A DNA stretch of 13,436 bases, from positions 1-13,436 of the forward strand of contig CAYLSH010000055.1 of the NCBI GenBank assembly GCA_964386235.1. Direction: 5' to 3'. Positions within the stretch are counted from its first letter, which is position 1; each line of letters begins with the position of its first letter. A program made the position numbers and the translations under genes. Shown here in pieces: positions 6,440-13,327 of the stretch. The DNA comes from RGIG8767 sp964386235. GTDB taxonomy: Bacteria; Bacillota; Clostridia; Lachnospirales; Lachnospiraceae. Below the pieces are notes generated by a model, which ran no database searches, had not been told where the DNA came from, and saw only the letters and a list, made by a program, of their open reading frames with translations.

Positions 6440-9085
6440 TTATTTTTTCAGTTGTGCCAGACGTGCCTGCACTTCTTCTAACATCTGACGGTATTTCGCC
6501 AGTTTTGCACGTTCTTCCTCGATCTTTGCCTGCGGTGCTTTTGCCACGAACTTTTCATTGGAAAGCATTCCATCCGCACGCTTAATTTCCCCCTGCAAAC
6601 GTCCTTCTTCTTTTTCCAGACGGGCGATCTCAGCGGACAGATCCACCAGATCCGCAAACGGCATATATACAGTGGCATCCGGAATCACAACGGAAACCGC
6701 ATCATCTGCAATTCCTGCTTTATCTGCCTGGATCATGACCTCGGAAGCATATGCCAGGGAAGCAAAGAATAATCTGCCTTCCTCAAAAGTAGAACGGATA
6801 TCTTCTTTTTCACTTACTACATAAACTAACGCTTTTCGGCTCGGTGCCACATTCATGTTTGCGCGGGCGTTACGGATACCGCGGACTGCTTCTTTGATCG
6901 TTTCGATATCGTTTTCTTCCTTTGCAAAAGCACGTTCTTTATGATACTCCGGCCATTTGGAGATCATAATGGATTCTTCCTCTGACTGAAGAGTACAGAA
7001 AATCTCTTCTGTTACAAATGGCATATATGGATGTAAGAGTTTCAATGCATCAATCAATACGGTCTTTAATGTAAAGAGTGCCGCATTCTGGCTCTTTGTA
7101 TCGTCACTGTTGTACAGACGGGGTTTTACCATCTCGATGTACCAGTCACAGAATTCATCCCAGATAAAATCATATACCTTCTGTACGGCAATACCCAGTT
7201 CAAAGTGATCCATGTTATCGGTCACTTCTTTTACCAGATTGTTTAATTTGGATAAGATCCATTTATCCACCGGTTCTAAGTCTGCTGCACTGCAAGGTGT
7301 GATTTCCTTGCCTTCCATATTCATCATAATGAAACGGGAAGCATTCCATACCTTATTGGCAAAATTACGGCTGTTTTCCACACGCTCATTATAAAAACGC
7401 ATGTCATTACCCGGTGCATTTCCTGTGATCAGGGTCAGACGCAACGCATCCGCACCATACTGATCAATAATCTCTAACGGATCGATACCATTTCCCAAAG
7501 ATTTTGACATCTTACGTCCCTGGGAATCACGAACCAATCCATGGAACAATACATATTTAAACGGTTTTTCTTTCATCTGTTCAAAGCCGGAGAAGATCAT
7601 ACGGATAACCCAGAAGAAAATAATATCATATCCGGTAACCAGCACATCGGTCGGATAGAAGTATTTCAGATCTTCCGTCATTTCCGGCCAGCCAAGAGTG
7701 GAAAATGGCCAAAGTGCAGAAGAAAACCATGTATCCAATGTATCCGGATCCTGCTCCAAATGCGTGCATCCGCATTTTGGACATTTTTCCGGGGCTTCTT
7801 TTGCCACTACGATCTCCCCGCATTCCTGGCAATAGTATGCCGGAATCCGGTGTCCCCACCACAACTGACGACTGATACACCAGTCACGGATGTTGTCCGT
7901 CCAGTTAAAGTATGTTTTTTCCATACGCTCCGGAATCAGTTTGATCTCACCATTTTTTACAGCTTCCACTGCCGGTTTGATCAATTCATCCATTTTTACG
8001 AACCACTGCTTTTTAATGAGGGGTTCGATCGTTGTCTTACATCTGTCATGGGTACCAACATTGTGGCTGTAATCTTCAATCTTTACCAAAAGCCCCATCT
8101 CATCCAGTTCTTTTACGATGGCTGCACGGGCCTCATAACGATCCATGCCTTCAAACTTACCGCCGTTTTTGTTGATGGTCGCATCATCATTCATGATGTT
8201 GATCTCAGGCAGATTGTGTCTTTTACCAACTTCAAAATCGTTCGGGTCATGGGCGGGTGTAATCTTAACTACACCGGTACCAAATTCCATATCTACATAT
8301 TCATCCGCAACGATCGGGATCTCTCTATTTACTATAGGAAGCATTACCTTCTTGCCGATCAGATCCGTATATCGCTCATCCTTAGGATTAACTGCAACTG
8401 CAGTATCTCCTAACATGGTCTCCGGACGTGTTGTTGCAAATTCGAGGAAACGATCCGTTCCCACGATCGGGTATTTAATATGCCAGAAATGTCCTGCCTG
8501 TTCCTGATACTCTACTTCTGCATCGGAAATGGAGGTATTACATACCGGACACCAGTTGATGATCCGGCTTCCCTTGTAGATCCAGCCTTTTTCATGCATC
8601 TTACAGAACACTTCCGTAACTGCCTTATTACAGCCTTCATCCATGGTAAAACGTTCTCTGTCCCAGTCACAGGAAGAACCCAGTTTCTTCAACTGGCTGA
8701 TGATACGTCCGCCGTATTCCTTTTTCCAGTCCCATGCACGCTCTAAGAAGCCCTCTCTTCCCAGATCTTCCTTGGAAATGCCTTCTTCTTTCATTTTTTC
8801 AATAATCTTAACTTCCGTAGCAATGGAAGCATGATCGGTTCCGGGCTGCCACAACGCATTGTAGCCCTGCATTCTCTTATAACGGATCAGAATATCCTGC
8901 ATGGTATTATCCAGTGCATGTCCCATATGCAGCTGTCCCGTGATATTTGGGGGTGGAATCACGATTGTGAACGGAGTCTTGCTGTGATCCACTTCCGCAT
9001 GGAAATATTTTTTATCCAGCCAGTTCTGATAAATTCGGTCTTCAATCCCTTTGGGATCATAGGTCTTTGCCAATTCTTTTGCCAT
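6440..9085 (-). CDS. valS: Valyl-tRNA synthetase
   Basis: This 881-residue class I aminoacyl-tRNA synthetase charges tRNA-Val in the cytoplasm. It has the HIGH-type signature PPPNITGQLHMGHAL (HMGH at 53-56) and the KMSKS loop (525-529, GRKMSKSLGNG). The CP1 editing domain (about 190-345) carries TTRPETMLGDTAVAVNP (218-234) and GTGVVKITPAHDPNDF (269-284) for removing misactivated threonine. A zinc knuckle (CQECGE at 419-424 and CPKCGC at 435-440) precedes the second half of the catalytic domain. The anticodon-binding domain (about 600-740) contains the tryptophan-rich DFIWDEFCDWYIEMVKPR. The C-terminal 60 residues form the coiled coil typical of bacterial ValS. Its length is close to that of B. 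subtilis ValS. Expression should be controlled by the T-box leader upstream, and it heads a unit with folC and two further genes. Confidence 0.98.
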   Translation of the reverse strand: MAKELAKTYDPKGIEDRIYQNWLDKKYFHAEVDHSKTPFTIVIPPPNITGQLHMGHALDNTMQDILIRYKRMQGYNALWQPGTDHASIATEVKIIEKMKEEGISKEDLGREGFLERAWDWKKEYGGRIISQLKKLGSSCDWDRERFTMDEGCNKAVTEVFCKMHEKGWIYKGSRIINWCPVCNTSISDAEVEYQEQAGHFWHIKYPIVGTDRFLEFATTRPETMLGDTAVAVNPKDERYTDLIGKKVMLPIVNREIPIVADEYVDMEFGTGVVKITPAHDPNDFEVGKRHNLPEINIMNDDATINKNGGKFEGMDRYEARAAIVKELDEMGLLVKIEDYSHNVGTHDRCKTTIEPLIKKQWFVKMDELIKPAVEAVKNGEIKLIPERMEKTYFNWTDNIRDWCISRQLWWGHRIPAYYCQECGEIVVAKEAPEKCPKCGCTHLEQDPDTLDTWFSSALWPFSTLGWPEMTEDLKYFYPTDVLVTGYDIIFFWVIRMIFSGFEQMKEKPFKYVLFHGLVRDSQGRKMSKSLGNGIDPLEIIDQYGADALRLTLITGNAPGNDMRFYNERVENSRNFANKVWNASRFIMMNMEGKEITPCSAADLEPVDKWILSKLNNLVKEVTDNMDHFELGIAVQKVYDFIWDEFCDWYIEMVKPRLYNSDDTKSQNAALFTLKTVLIDALKLLHPYMPFVTEEIFCTLQSEEESIMISKWPEYHKERAFAKEENDIETIKEAVRGIRNARANMNVAPSRKALVYVVSEKEDIRSTFEEGRLFFASLAYASEVMIQADKAGIADDAVSVVIPDATVYMPFADLVDLSAEIARLEKEEGRLQGEIKRADGMLSNEKFVAKAPQAKIEEERAKLAKYRQMLEEVQARLAQLKK

Positions 9086-9211
9086 GTTCGTTTTCCTTTC
9101 CTGTGTAACGATTGTTCGTACTGTTCCATATAATATTTTTTAATAAATAAGGGTTTCGCCTGCGAATACAGCACCGCTTTTGCGTCGCCTTTCGCGACAT
9201 TCTGCCTATAC

Positions 9212-9248
9212 AAAAACGCCCTCTGCCGACACCAGTCAGCAAAGGGCG
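9212..9248 (-). terminator. T-box regulated terminator before valS
   Basis: On the minus strand CGCCCT pairs with AGGGCG and CTGAC with GTCGG, with a short loop (9217-9248), and the hairpin is followed by TTTTT. Its 5' arm overlaps the sequence needed for the antiterminator (9240-9248), so the two structures exclude each other, as in standard T-box attenuation. The remaining 120 nt to the valS ATG contain a small GTCGC...GCGAC hairpin and no gene. Confidence 0.9.
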
Positions 9249-9588
9249 AATATTCGCGGTACCACCTTTGTTCGCTTTGTTCGATCGCATCATACACAAT
9301 GCACCTTCGACCAAAACCTCACAGGCTCTGTTAAGCCGTATCCTGTAACGGGGATGAGCCGTGAAAACTTACTGTTATTTCAGTCTCCCGATTCAAAAGC
9401 TACCTTCCGAATCCCTTCCTTTAAAACTCCTTACAGCCATGATTCGTACCTTTGGCATCAACCAATCGCCGGCATACTCCGTAAAACGCCTTCCCGGTTA
9501 AAAACACCGATACAATCAAGGGAATTTCTCTCTGTCAAGGGGTAATCCGTACTCCTCTTTCTCATCATCTTTTACCTTCTTAATCTAG
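9212..9588 (-). promoter_or_regulatory. T-box riboswitch leader of valS
   Basis: The minus strand carries the invariant T-box AGGTGGTACCGCG at 9267-9255, which pairs with the acceptor end of uncharged tRNA. CAAAGG (9240-9245 plus strand) and CCTTTG (9265-9270) can close the antiterminator. The competing terminator lies just downstream. Upstream on the minus strand are Stem I landmarks: AGTA at 9553-9550, AGAGAG at 9533-9528 and GGTG at 9508-9505, then a Stem III-like hairpin GATTC...GAATC. The leader is long, with nearly 290 nt between AGTA and the T-box. The valine specifier is not certain: a GTA at 9449-9447, next to GAA at 9445-9443, is the most plausible candidate by distance. Uncharged tRNA-Val should permit read-through into valS and the genes after it. 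This stretch between the ECF gene and valS holds no gene. Confidence 0.93.
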
Positions 9589-9594
9589 TTCTTA

Positions 9595-9623
9595 ATCATA
9601 CCCAGTTTTTTGTTTTTTGTCAA
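9595..9623 (-). promoter_or_regulatory. Sigma-A promoter of the valS unit
   Basis: On the minus strand there is a perfect -35 TTGACA (9623-9618), a 17-bp A-rich spacer and a -10 TATGAT (9600-9595). The expected start is near 9588, just before the T-box Stem I. The promoter begins 13 bp after the stop of the upstream ECF gene. No terminator stands between them, so some read-through from that gene into the leader is possible. Confidence 0.88.
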
Positions 9624-9635
9624 ATAATTTTTGTC

Positions 9636-10229
9636 CTAATATCTCTTCACGCCCGGCATCGGTACGTAATCCGTTTTAAGCAAAACCGGACGCAATGCCA
9701 TATACACAATCACGGATACGATTGCAGACAGCACAGCGTTGATCCCCGTCGATGCTATGTTCCAGGCCAAAACCAGTTCTGCTGCCGGTTTTCCCAAAAT
9801 CAATAACTTATAAAAATAACCAACCAGCGGATCGAAGATCACATTAAAGAGAAGACCGCCTGTTGCGGCAGCAATCGTCCAGACAAGCACTTTTTTCCTG
9901 TCCGTAAGGTTGTTGATTTTTCCCATACGATGAGCGATCAGTCCGGTGATCAGACCGATGCACAATTTCAGCACAAAGGTCTTGGGGGCATACACAATAT
10001 ACACCGGATCAAAAAGGTCCCCGATCGTCATACCGATGGCACCTCCCAATCCTCCATAAAAGCCTCCTAAAATCAGCGCACCCAGTACACATACTGCATT
10101 TCCCAGATGGATGGAAGTGGCATCCCCTCCCGGAAGTGTGATCTTAATCTGTAAAAACGTAAATACCACGTAAGAAAGTGCCGCAAAGACACCTGTAAAT
10201 ACCATCTGCATCAATTTATCATGTTTCAT
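9636..10229 (-). CDS. ECF transporter S component (substrate-binding subunit)
   Basis: This membrane protein of about 197 residues has around six hydrophobic segments. It has the build of an S component of energy-coupling factor vitamin transporters: an N-terminal basic start (KHDKLMQMVFTGVFAALSYV), then a loop with TSIHLGNAVCVLGALILGG, then YGGLGGAIGMTIGDLFDP, all typical of the ribU/hmpT-like group. The S component binds the vitamin and docks on a shared EcfA-EcfA'-EcfT module encoded elsewhere, which is not in this window. The substrate cannot be told from the sequence. I chose the ATG at 10229, which has AGGA five bases upstream, over in-frame ATGs at 10241 and 10235. It is preceded by a structured leader and follows a HAD phosphatase on the same strand. 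A vitamin precursor such as hydroxymethylpyrimidine or a pyridoxine- or riboflavin-type compound is possible but unproven. Confidence 0.85.
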   Translation of the reverse strand: MKHDKLMQMVFTGVFAALSYVVFTFLQIKITLPGGDATSIHLGNAVCVLGALILGGFYGGLGGAIGMTIGDLFDPVYIVYAPKTFVLKLCIGLITGLIAHRMGKINNLTDRKKVLVWTIAAATGGLLFNVIFDPLVGYFYKLLILGKPAAELVLAWNIASTGINAVLSAIVSVIVYMALRPVLLKTDYVPMPGVKRY

Positions 10230-10255
10230 AATCATCCTCATTTCCGCAGATAATT

Positions 10256-10351
10256 ATAGCCAGTGTGTCGTACTGAACACATCATCTGCAACTACATATG
10301 CACCCGATTGATGTTATTATACTTCTCACTGGCTATTTAAAAAGTGCCAAT
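10256..10351 (-). promoter_or_regulatory. Candidate structured leader (riboswitch-like) of the ECF S gene
   Basis: On the minus strand, a perfect 10-bp stem (ATAGCCAGTG at 10336-10327 with CACTGGCTAT at 10265-10256) encloses about 60 nt. The enclosed part contains an ACATC/GATGT stem and a small TGCA/TGCA hairpin. Two alternative pairings are visible. ATTGGC (10351-10346) can pair with GCCAGT (10333-10328), which would break the outer stem. TTGCAGAT inside can pair with ATCTGCGG just before the ribosome binding site. Vitamin S components are often under riboswitch control, but I do not recognise the TPP, FMN, preQ1, tetrahydrofolate or cobalamin consensus here. Confidence 0.5.
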
Positions 10352-10375
10352 ATTTAATTTTTTAACCAGTCCGGT

Positions 10376-11032
10376 TTAGTTTTTACTCATGGTGGCAATC
10401 ACATCCGGAAGTTCATCCATAGATGCAGCGGCAGCAACTGCGCCTTCCCTAAGCATCTCATCCGCATCACCAAATCCGTAACGGACTGCAATACAGTCGA
10501 TACCGATGCTTTTTGCTCCCTCTAAATCAAACATCGTATCTCCAACCAGACATATTTTTTCCTTGGGAATGTCGCAATAGCGACGCATGGCTTCCTGCAA
10601 TACTTCTTCCTTGGTATCGATCCTATGATCAAACGTTGCTCCCACAACATCATCAAACAGATCCAGCAATTCAAAATGCTCCAATATTTTTTTGCAGTAT
10701 TCTTCCGGTTTAGAAGATGCTATGCCAATCCGGTATCCCTGATTCTTTAATGCAATGACGCATTCCCTGACTCCCGGATACAAACGGCATTCAAAAAGTC
10801 CAACGGACTGATAACGCTCCCGATAGATCTCGATTGCATCCAATGCCTGTTCTTTGCTAAGTCCATACCACTTTTGAAAAGAATCTACCAATGGCGGTCC
10901 TATGAAGGGCCTGAACTTTTCAATATCCTCTTCCTCAATCCCCATTTTGTGAAGTGCATACTGCGATGACTTAGCCACTCCTTCAAAAGAATCAATTAAG
11001 GTTCCATCCAAATCAAATAATATTGCTTCCAT
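10376..11032 (-). CDS. HAD superfamily phosphatase (phosphoglycolate phosphatase-like)
   Basis: This is a 218-residue cytoplasmic HAD hydrolase of subfamily IA. Motif I is FDLDGTLIDS (6-15) with nucleophile Asp7 and acid/base Asp9. Motif II is IASSKPEE (104-111). The motif III lysine is in DTKEEV (Lys141). Motif IV is LVGDTMFDLEGAK (162-174) with Asp165 and Asp169. A helical cap (about 15-85) lies between motifs I and II. All catalytic residues are present, so it should be an active Mg-dependent phosphatase. The substrate is not readable from sequence: phosphoglycolate, nucleotides, sugar phosphates and vitamin phosphates are all possible in this group. The start has GGAG about 7 nt upstream. 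It lies 60 bp after the PspC gene, with an inverted repeat in the gap, and 146 bp before the ECF S component. Confidence 0.88.
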   Translation of the reverse strand: MEAILFDLDGTLIDSFEGVAKSSQYALHKMGIEEEDIEKFRPFIGPPLVDSFQKWYGLSKEQALDAIEIYRERYQSVGLFECRLYPGVRECVIALKNQGYRIGIASSKPEEYCKKILEHFELLDLFDDVVGATFDHRIDTKEEVLQEAMRRYCDIPKEKICLVGDTMFDLEGAKSIGIDCIAVRYGFGDADEMLREGAVAAAASMDELPDVIATMSKN

Positions 11033-11052
11033 CCCAATCTCCGTTCTTTTTT

Positions 11053-11094
11053 AGTACATCGGTTTCTTAATAACCAGACCAAAGACGATGTACT
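11053..11094. repeat. Perfect 9-bp inverted repeat between PspC and HAD genes
   Basis: AGTACATCG (11053-11061) is repeated inverted as CGATGTACT (11086-11094), enclosing 24 nt that can form an inner GGTT/AACC pairing. The outer arm touches the stop codon of the PspC gene. On the minus strand the hairpin is followed by A residues rather than T, so it is not a standard intrinsic terminator. On the plus strand it is preceded, not followed, by a T run. It may be a processing or stabilising hairpin or a leader structure for the HAD gene. Confidence 0.55.
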
Positions 11095-11272
11095 AGGCTT
11101 CCGGAATAATGATTGCTGCAATAATGTAAGCAAGGATTCCTGAGCCTCCAAAGAATGTCAGAACCACCCATAAAAGACGAATGATCGTCGGATCCAGATT
11201 GAAATATTCTGCAATCCCTGCACATACACCACAAAACATCTTGTTCGTTGATTTTGTTAATCTTTTATCCAT
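11093..11272 (-). CDS. PspC domain membrane protein
   Basis: This small protein (59 residues) is made almost wholly of a PspC domain. A polar start (MDKRLTKSTNKMFCGVCAGI) is followed by AEYFNLDPTIIRLLWVV and one long hydrophobic stretch split by GGSG, ending IIPEA. PspC domains are envelope-stress membrane modules, best known from the phage-shock system. Short stand-alone versions are common in Firmicutes next to DUF4097 proteins (family knowledge). I chose the ATG at 11272, which has a strong AAAGGAGGAG site six bases upstream, over an in-frame ATG 13 codons earlier that would overlap the DUF4097 gene. It is the last gene of the PadR-led unit. Confidence 0.92.
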   Translation of the reverse strand: MDKRLTKSTNKMFCGVCAGIAEYFNLDPTIIRLLWVVLTFFGGSGILAYIIAAIIIPEA

Positions 11273-11300
11273 TTTATTCTCCTCCTTTTGATAAACAAGT

Positions 11301-12179
11301 TTAATCTTCAAATACTATTTCTATATTTCCCATACCACATTCTAAATCATAATCTGACTGCGCGTTGTTGTCAATCTTCTGCTCAGTACTCACTCCGGTA
11401 TAGGAATGCTGCCCTACAATAACTCTTCCCATGCCACATTCAACCGCATAGTTATGATCTTCTTCTTTTCCATCCAGCCACATCTGTATGTTACCCATGC
11501 CACATGAGGCCTCCAGTTCATCGCTTACTTCTCCGTGAAAAGCAAAACTTCCCATTCCGACATCAATATCCATCTCTTTCGCAGTTCCGCGATCAACCGT
11601 AATTTCTCCGGCACCGATGTAAAAAGATGCTTTCCTGCTTTCAACCTCATCCACCGTCATCTTACCGGCACCAAGATCCACATATATCTTGTCGCAGTTT
11701 AATGTATCGCAAACCATTTCACCGGCTCCCAGATCCATACTAATCTCATCGAAAACAGTACCCTTTGGCACCGCTATTCTGACTTTGTTACGTTTACTGT
11801 CATTACCGAGATTTATATGGAAGAAAGTGTACTGTTTGGGAGTACTTACACGGATCTTATCGCCATCCAGCGTCACATTGATTTTATCTGCTGCATTCAC
11901 GATCAGATCCTCTCCATCCGTTTCTACAATCTCAAAATACCCTGCGCTCAGATCCAGATCCAATTTCGGATTTTTCACATCGCTTAAGGAAATAACTTTT
12001 TCCTTGGTCATGGCCATCGACTCAAGATTCTTCAGAAACCCCACATTCAGGTCCGCATCCGTTATCAACGTTTTTGTGTTACTGATTCCGCCCGCAAAAG
12101 CGGCAATACTTGCCACTACCACGCCAACACCAATACAGATACCGGCGCCAATGACAAAACCTTTCATTCCTTTTTTCAT
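11301..12179 (-). CDS. DUF4097 beta-solenoid-like surface protein
   Basis: This is a 292-residue protein with a short basic start and a hydrophobic segment (about 7-30) that acts as a membrane anchor or uncleaved signal. A long extracytoplasmic region of short beta strands follows. From residue 148 it shows regular repeats built on GAG or GMG with alternating hydrophobic residues: cores at 151, 170, 189, 208 and 227, exactly 19 residues apart, then at 249 and 282. The first three cores are GAG and the last four GMG. This matches the DUF4097 / putative adhesin family, whose function is unknown. The start has GAGG close upstream. It lies between the HAAS/DUF1700 and PspC genes, like the yvlB-yvlC pair of B. 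subtilis, which suggests a role in sensing or responding to envelope stress. Confidence 0.88.
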   Translation of the reverse strand: MKKGMKGFVIGAGICIGVGVVVASIAAFAGGISNTKTLITDADLNVGFLKNLESMAMTKEKVISLSDVKNPKLDLDLSAGYFEIVETDGEDLIVNAADKINVTLDGDKIRVSTPKQYTFFHINLGNDSKRNKVRIAVPKGTVFDEISMDLGAGEMVCDTLNCDKIYVDLGAGKMTVDEVESRKASFYIGAGEITVDRGTAKEMDIDVGMGSFAFHGEVSDELEASCGMGNIQMWLDGKEEDHNYAVECGMGRVIVGQHSYTGVSTEQKIDNNAQSDYDLECGMGNIEIVFED

Positions 12180-12214
12180 ACAAATCCTCCATTCCGAGAG
12201 TGTTTTTCACACTA

Positions 12215-12877
12215 TCAACCCATTTTTTTCTTCTCAAACGGCTTCCGGCATAAATTGATAAAACCTCTGAAAAGTGGCGGTACCACCTTCGTTAAAATCC
12301 AGATTCCAAGGATGGTTACCAAAACGCCAATTCCGATCAGCACAAGCCCGACGCCCAAAAGCAATGCTCCCGTCAGCGCGGAAGAAAACAGAGCAATAAA
12401 GCCTGCCACAACCAGGGCAACTCCACTGATTCCGATCGCTACACCGGCAATTGCCACAGTAAATAAAAGAACCAACGCTACCACTATTATTGAAAACAAT
12501 ACAGACAGAAGCGCCACACCCAAAGGTCCCAGAATCGGAAGTGCAAAAATTGCAAGGATAATAACAACAATCAACAGACCGCCTCGCAAATCTCGTTTCT
12601 GCGGTGTTCTCTGAGCCACTTCATTTCTTTCATATGTATAATCACTGTAACCGCTTTCACTGTATTCTGCTGACTCTTTGTTTTCTTCATTCAGACCATA
12701 TTTAATCGTTGTTGCCACCTTTTCCGGTGAGCCAAGTGATGCGATCACGGATGCCTCATTTTCAACACCCGCATCATCAAAATAATCTTCGTAATAATTT
12801 AGTGCTTCTTCTCTTTCTGATTCCGTAATATCAGAAAGGAGTTCTCTTAATCTCGACATAAATTCTGCCCTATTCAT
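12215..12877 (-). CDS. HAAS domain (DUF1700) multi-pass membrane protein
   Basis: This 220-residue protein has two parts. Residues 1-62 form the HAAS / DUF1700 helical domain (MNRAEFMSRLRELLSDI, then EREEALNYYEDYFDDAG and SLGSPEKVATTIK). An acidic, tyrosine-rich linker (63-95) follows, then about 100 very hydrophobic residues (99-200) with roughly four membrane segments rich in Gly, Ala, Val and Ile. It ends in a basic tail (KKKMG). HAAS domains are known to occur beside PadR-type regulators and are thought to act as their signalling partners at the membrane. Here the gene overlaps the padR stop by 8 bp, so the two are translated together. A plausible role is to sense the membrane state and modulate the regulator; this is inference. 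Confidence 0.9.
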   Translation of the reverse strand: MNRAEFMSRLRELLSDITESEREEALNYYEDYFDDAGVENEASVIASLGSPEKVATTIKYGLNEENKESAEYSESGYSDYTYERNEVAQRTPQKRDLRGGLLIVVIILAIFALPILGPLGVALLSVLFSIIVVALVLLFTVAIAGVAIGISGVALVVAGFIALFSSALTGALLLGVGLVLIGIGVLVTILGIWILTKVVPPLFRGFINLCRKPFEKKKMG

Positions 12878-13196
12878 TCTTCATTCCCCCTTCAAACATA
12901 CTGGTAATTTTACTGGAGTATCGTTTCCATTCATTTTCATATAATGTAAGCTGTGCATTTCCTTTTTCCGTCACTTTATAATAACGTCGGTTTCTGCCCG
13001 CACACTCCTGATCATAAACTTCTAAACATTCATCTTTCTGCAATCGTCTCAACACCGGATATAATGTGGATTCTGACAATTCAATAACCTGTCTTACTTC
13101 CTGGGTGATCTTATATCCATATGTCCCTTCCGGTTCTCTGGAAACAACCGCTAAGACGATCGCATCTAACAATGCTGCGCCGGTATTAAAAACCAT
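12870..13196 (-). CDS. PadR family transcriptional regulator
   Basis: This is a 108-residue winged-helix repressor of the PadR family. The motif GTYGYKITQEVRQVIELSES (24-43) is followed by STLYPVLRRLQKDECLEV (43-60), which forms the helix-turn-helix, and by the wing RNRRYYKVTEKG (68-79). A short C-terminal helix for dimer contact follows. The compact C-terminus is typical of the short PadR subfamily (PadR-s2). The start has AGGAAGGAG about 8 nt upstream. It is the first gene of a unit with HAAS, DUF4097 and PspC proteins and is preceded by a promoter bearing three palindromes, so it very probably represses its own operon. The inducing signal is not known. Confidence 0.95.
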   Translation of the reverse strand: MVFNTGAALLDAIVLAVVSREPEGTYGYKITQEVRQVIELSESTLYPVLRRLQKDECLEVYDQECAGRNRRYYKVTEKGNAQLTLYENEWKRYSSKITSMFEGGMKNE

Positions 13197-13260
13197 TTTT
13201 CATTCTCCTTCCTGCTCATTTTTTTTGCCTCCCTTAAATACGTTTGTACTTTATTTCTAT

Positions 13261-13283
13261 AATATTATACGGTGTATAATATT
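13261..13283. promoter_or_regulatory. Palindromic operator 1 (perfect 10-3-10)
   Basis: AATATTATAC, a GGT spacer and GTATAATATT form a perfect 23-bp palindrome. It lies just downstream of the predicted transcription start, a position suited to a repressor roadblock. Likely bound by the PadR protein encoded next to it; this is inference. Confidence 0.75.
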
Positions 13284-13292
13284 GTTTACGCT

Positions 13293-13315
13293 GATACTAT
13301 ACAACGTATAATATT
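13293..13315. promoter_or_regulatory. Palindromic operator 2, over the -10 box
   Basis: GATACTATAC, spacer AAC, then GTATAATATT: the same 10-3-10 layout as the perfect copy, with one half identical and the other differing at two positions. It covers the -10 box and most of the promoter spacer, so binding there should exclude RNA polymerase. Its centre is 32 bp from that of operator 1. Confidence 0.72.
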
Positions 13316-13324
13316 ATTTGTCAA
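13296..13324 (-). promoter_or_regulatory. Sigma-A promoter of the padR-pspC unit
   Basis: On the minus strand there is a perfect -35 TTGACA (13324-13319), a 17-bp spacer and a -10 TATAGT (13301-13296). The expected start is near 13289, giving a leader of about 93 nt before padR. Two of the three palindromes touch this promoter or its start site. Confidence 0.87.
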
Positions 13325-13327
13325 TAC

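Noticed and set aside
7541..8413. Long open frame (290 codons) on the plus strand opposite valS
   Set aside because: It lies wholly inside the well-supported valS gene on the other strand, its translation has no recognisable domain, and no ribosome binding site or operon context supports it.
10230..10241. Earlier in-frame ATG codons for the ECF S component
   Set aside because: The ATG at 10229 has AGGA at a suitable spacing and gives the usual N-terminus; the upstream ATGs overlap that site.
10364..10376. AACC/GGTT hairpin after the HAD gene as its terminator
   Set aside because: Only four base pairs, and on the minus strand the following tract is A-rich; the T residues are on the wrong strand for this gene.
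12196..12213. Small AGTGT/ACACT hairpin between the HAAS and DUF4097 genes
   Set aside because: Five base pairs with no T-tail; too weak to call a terminator or a defined regulatory element.
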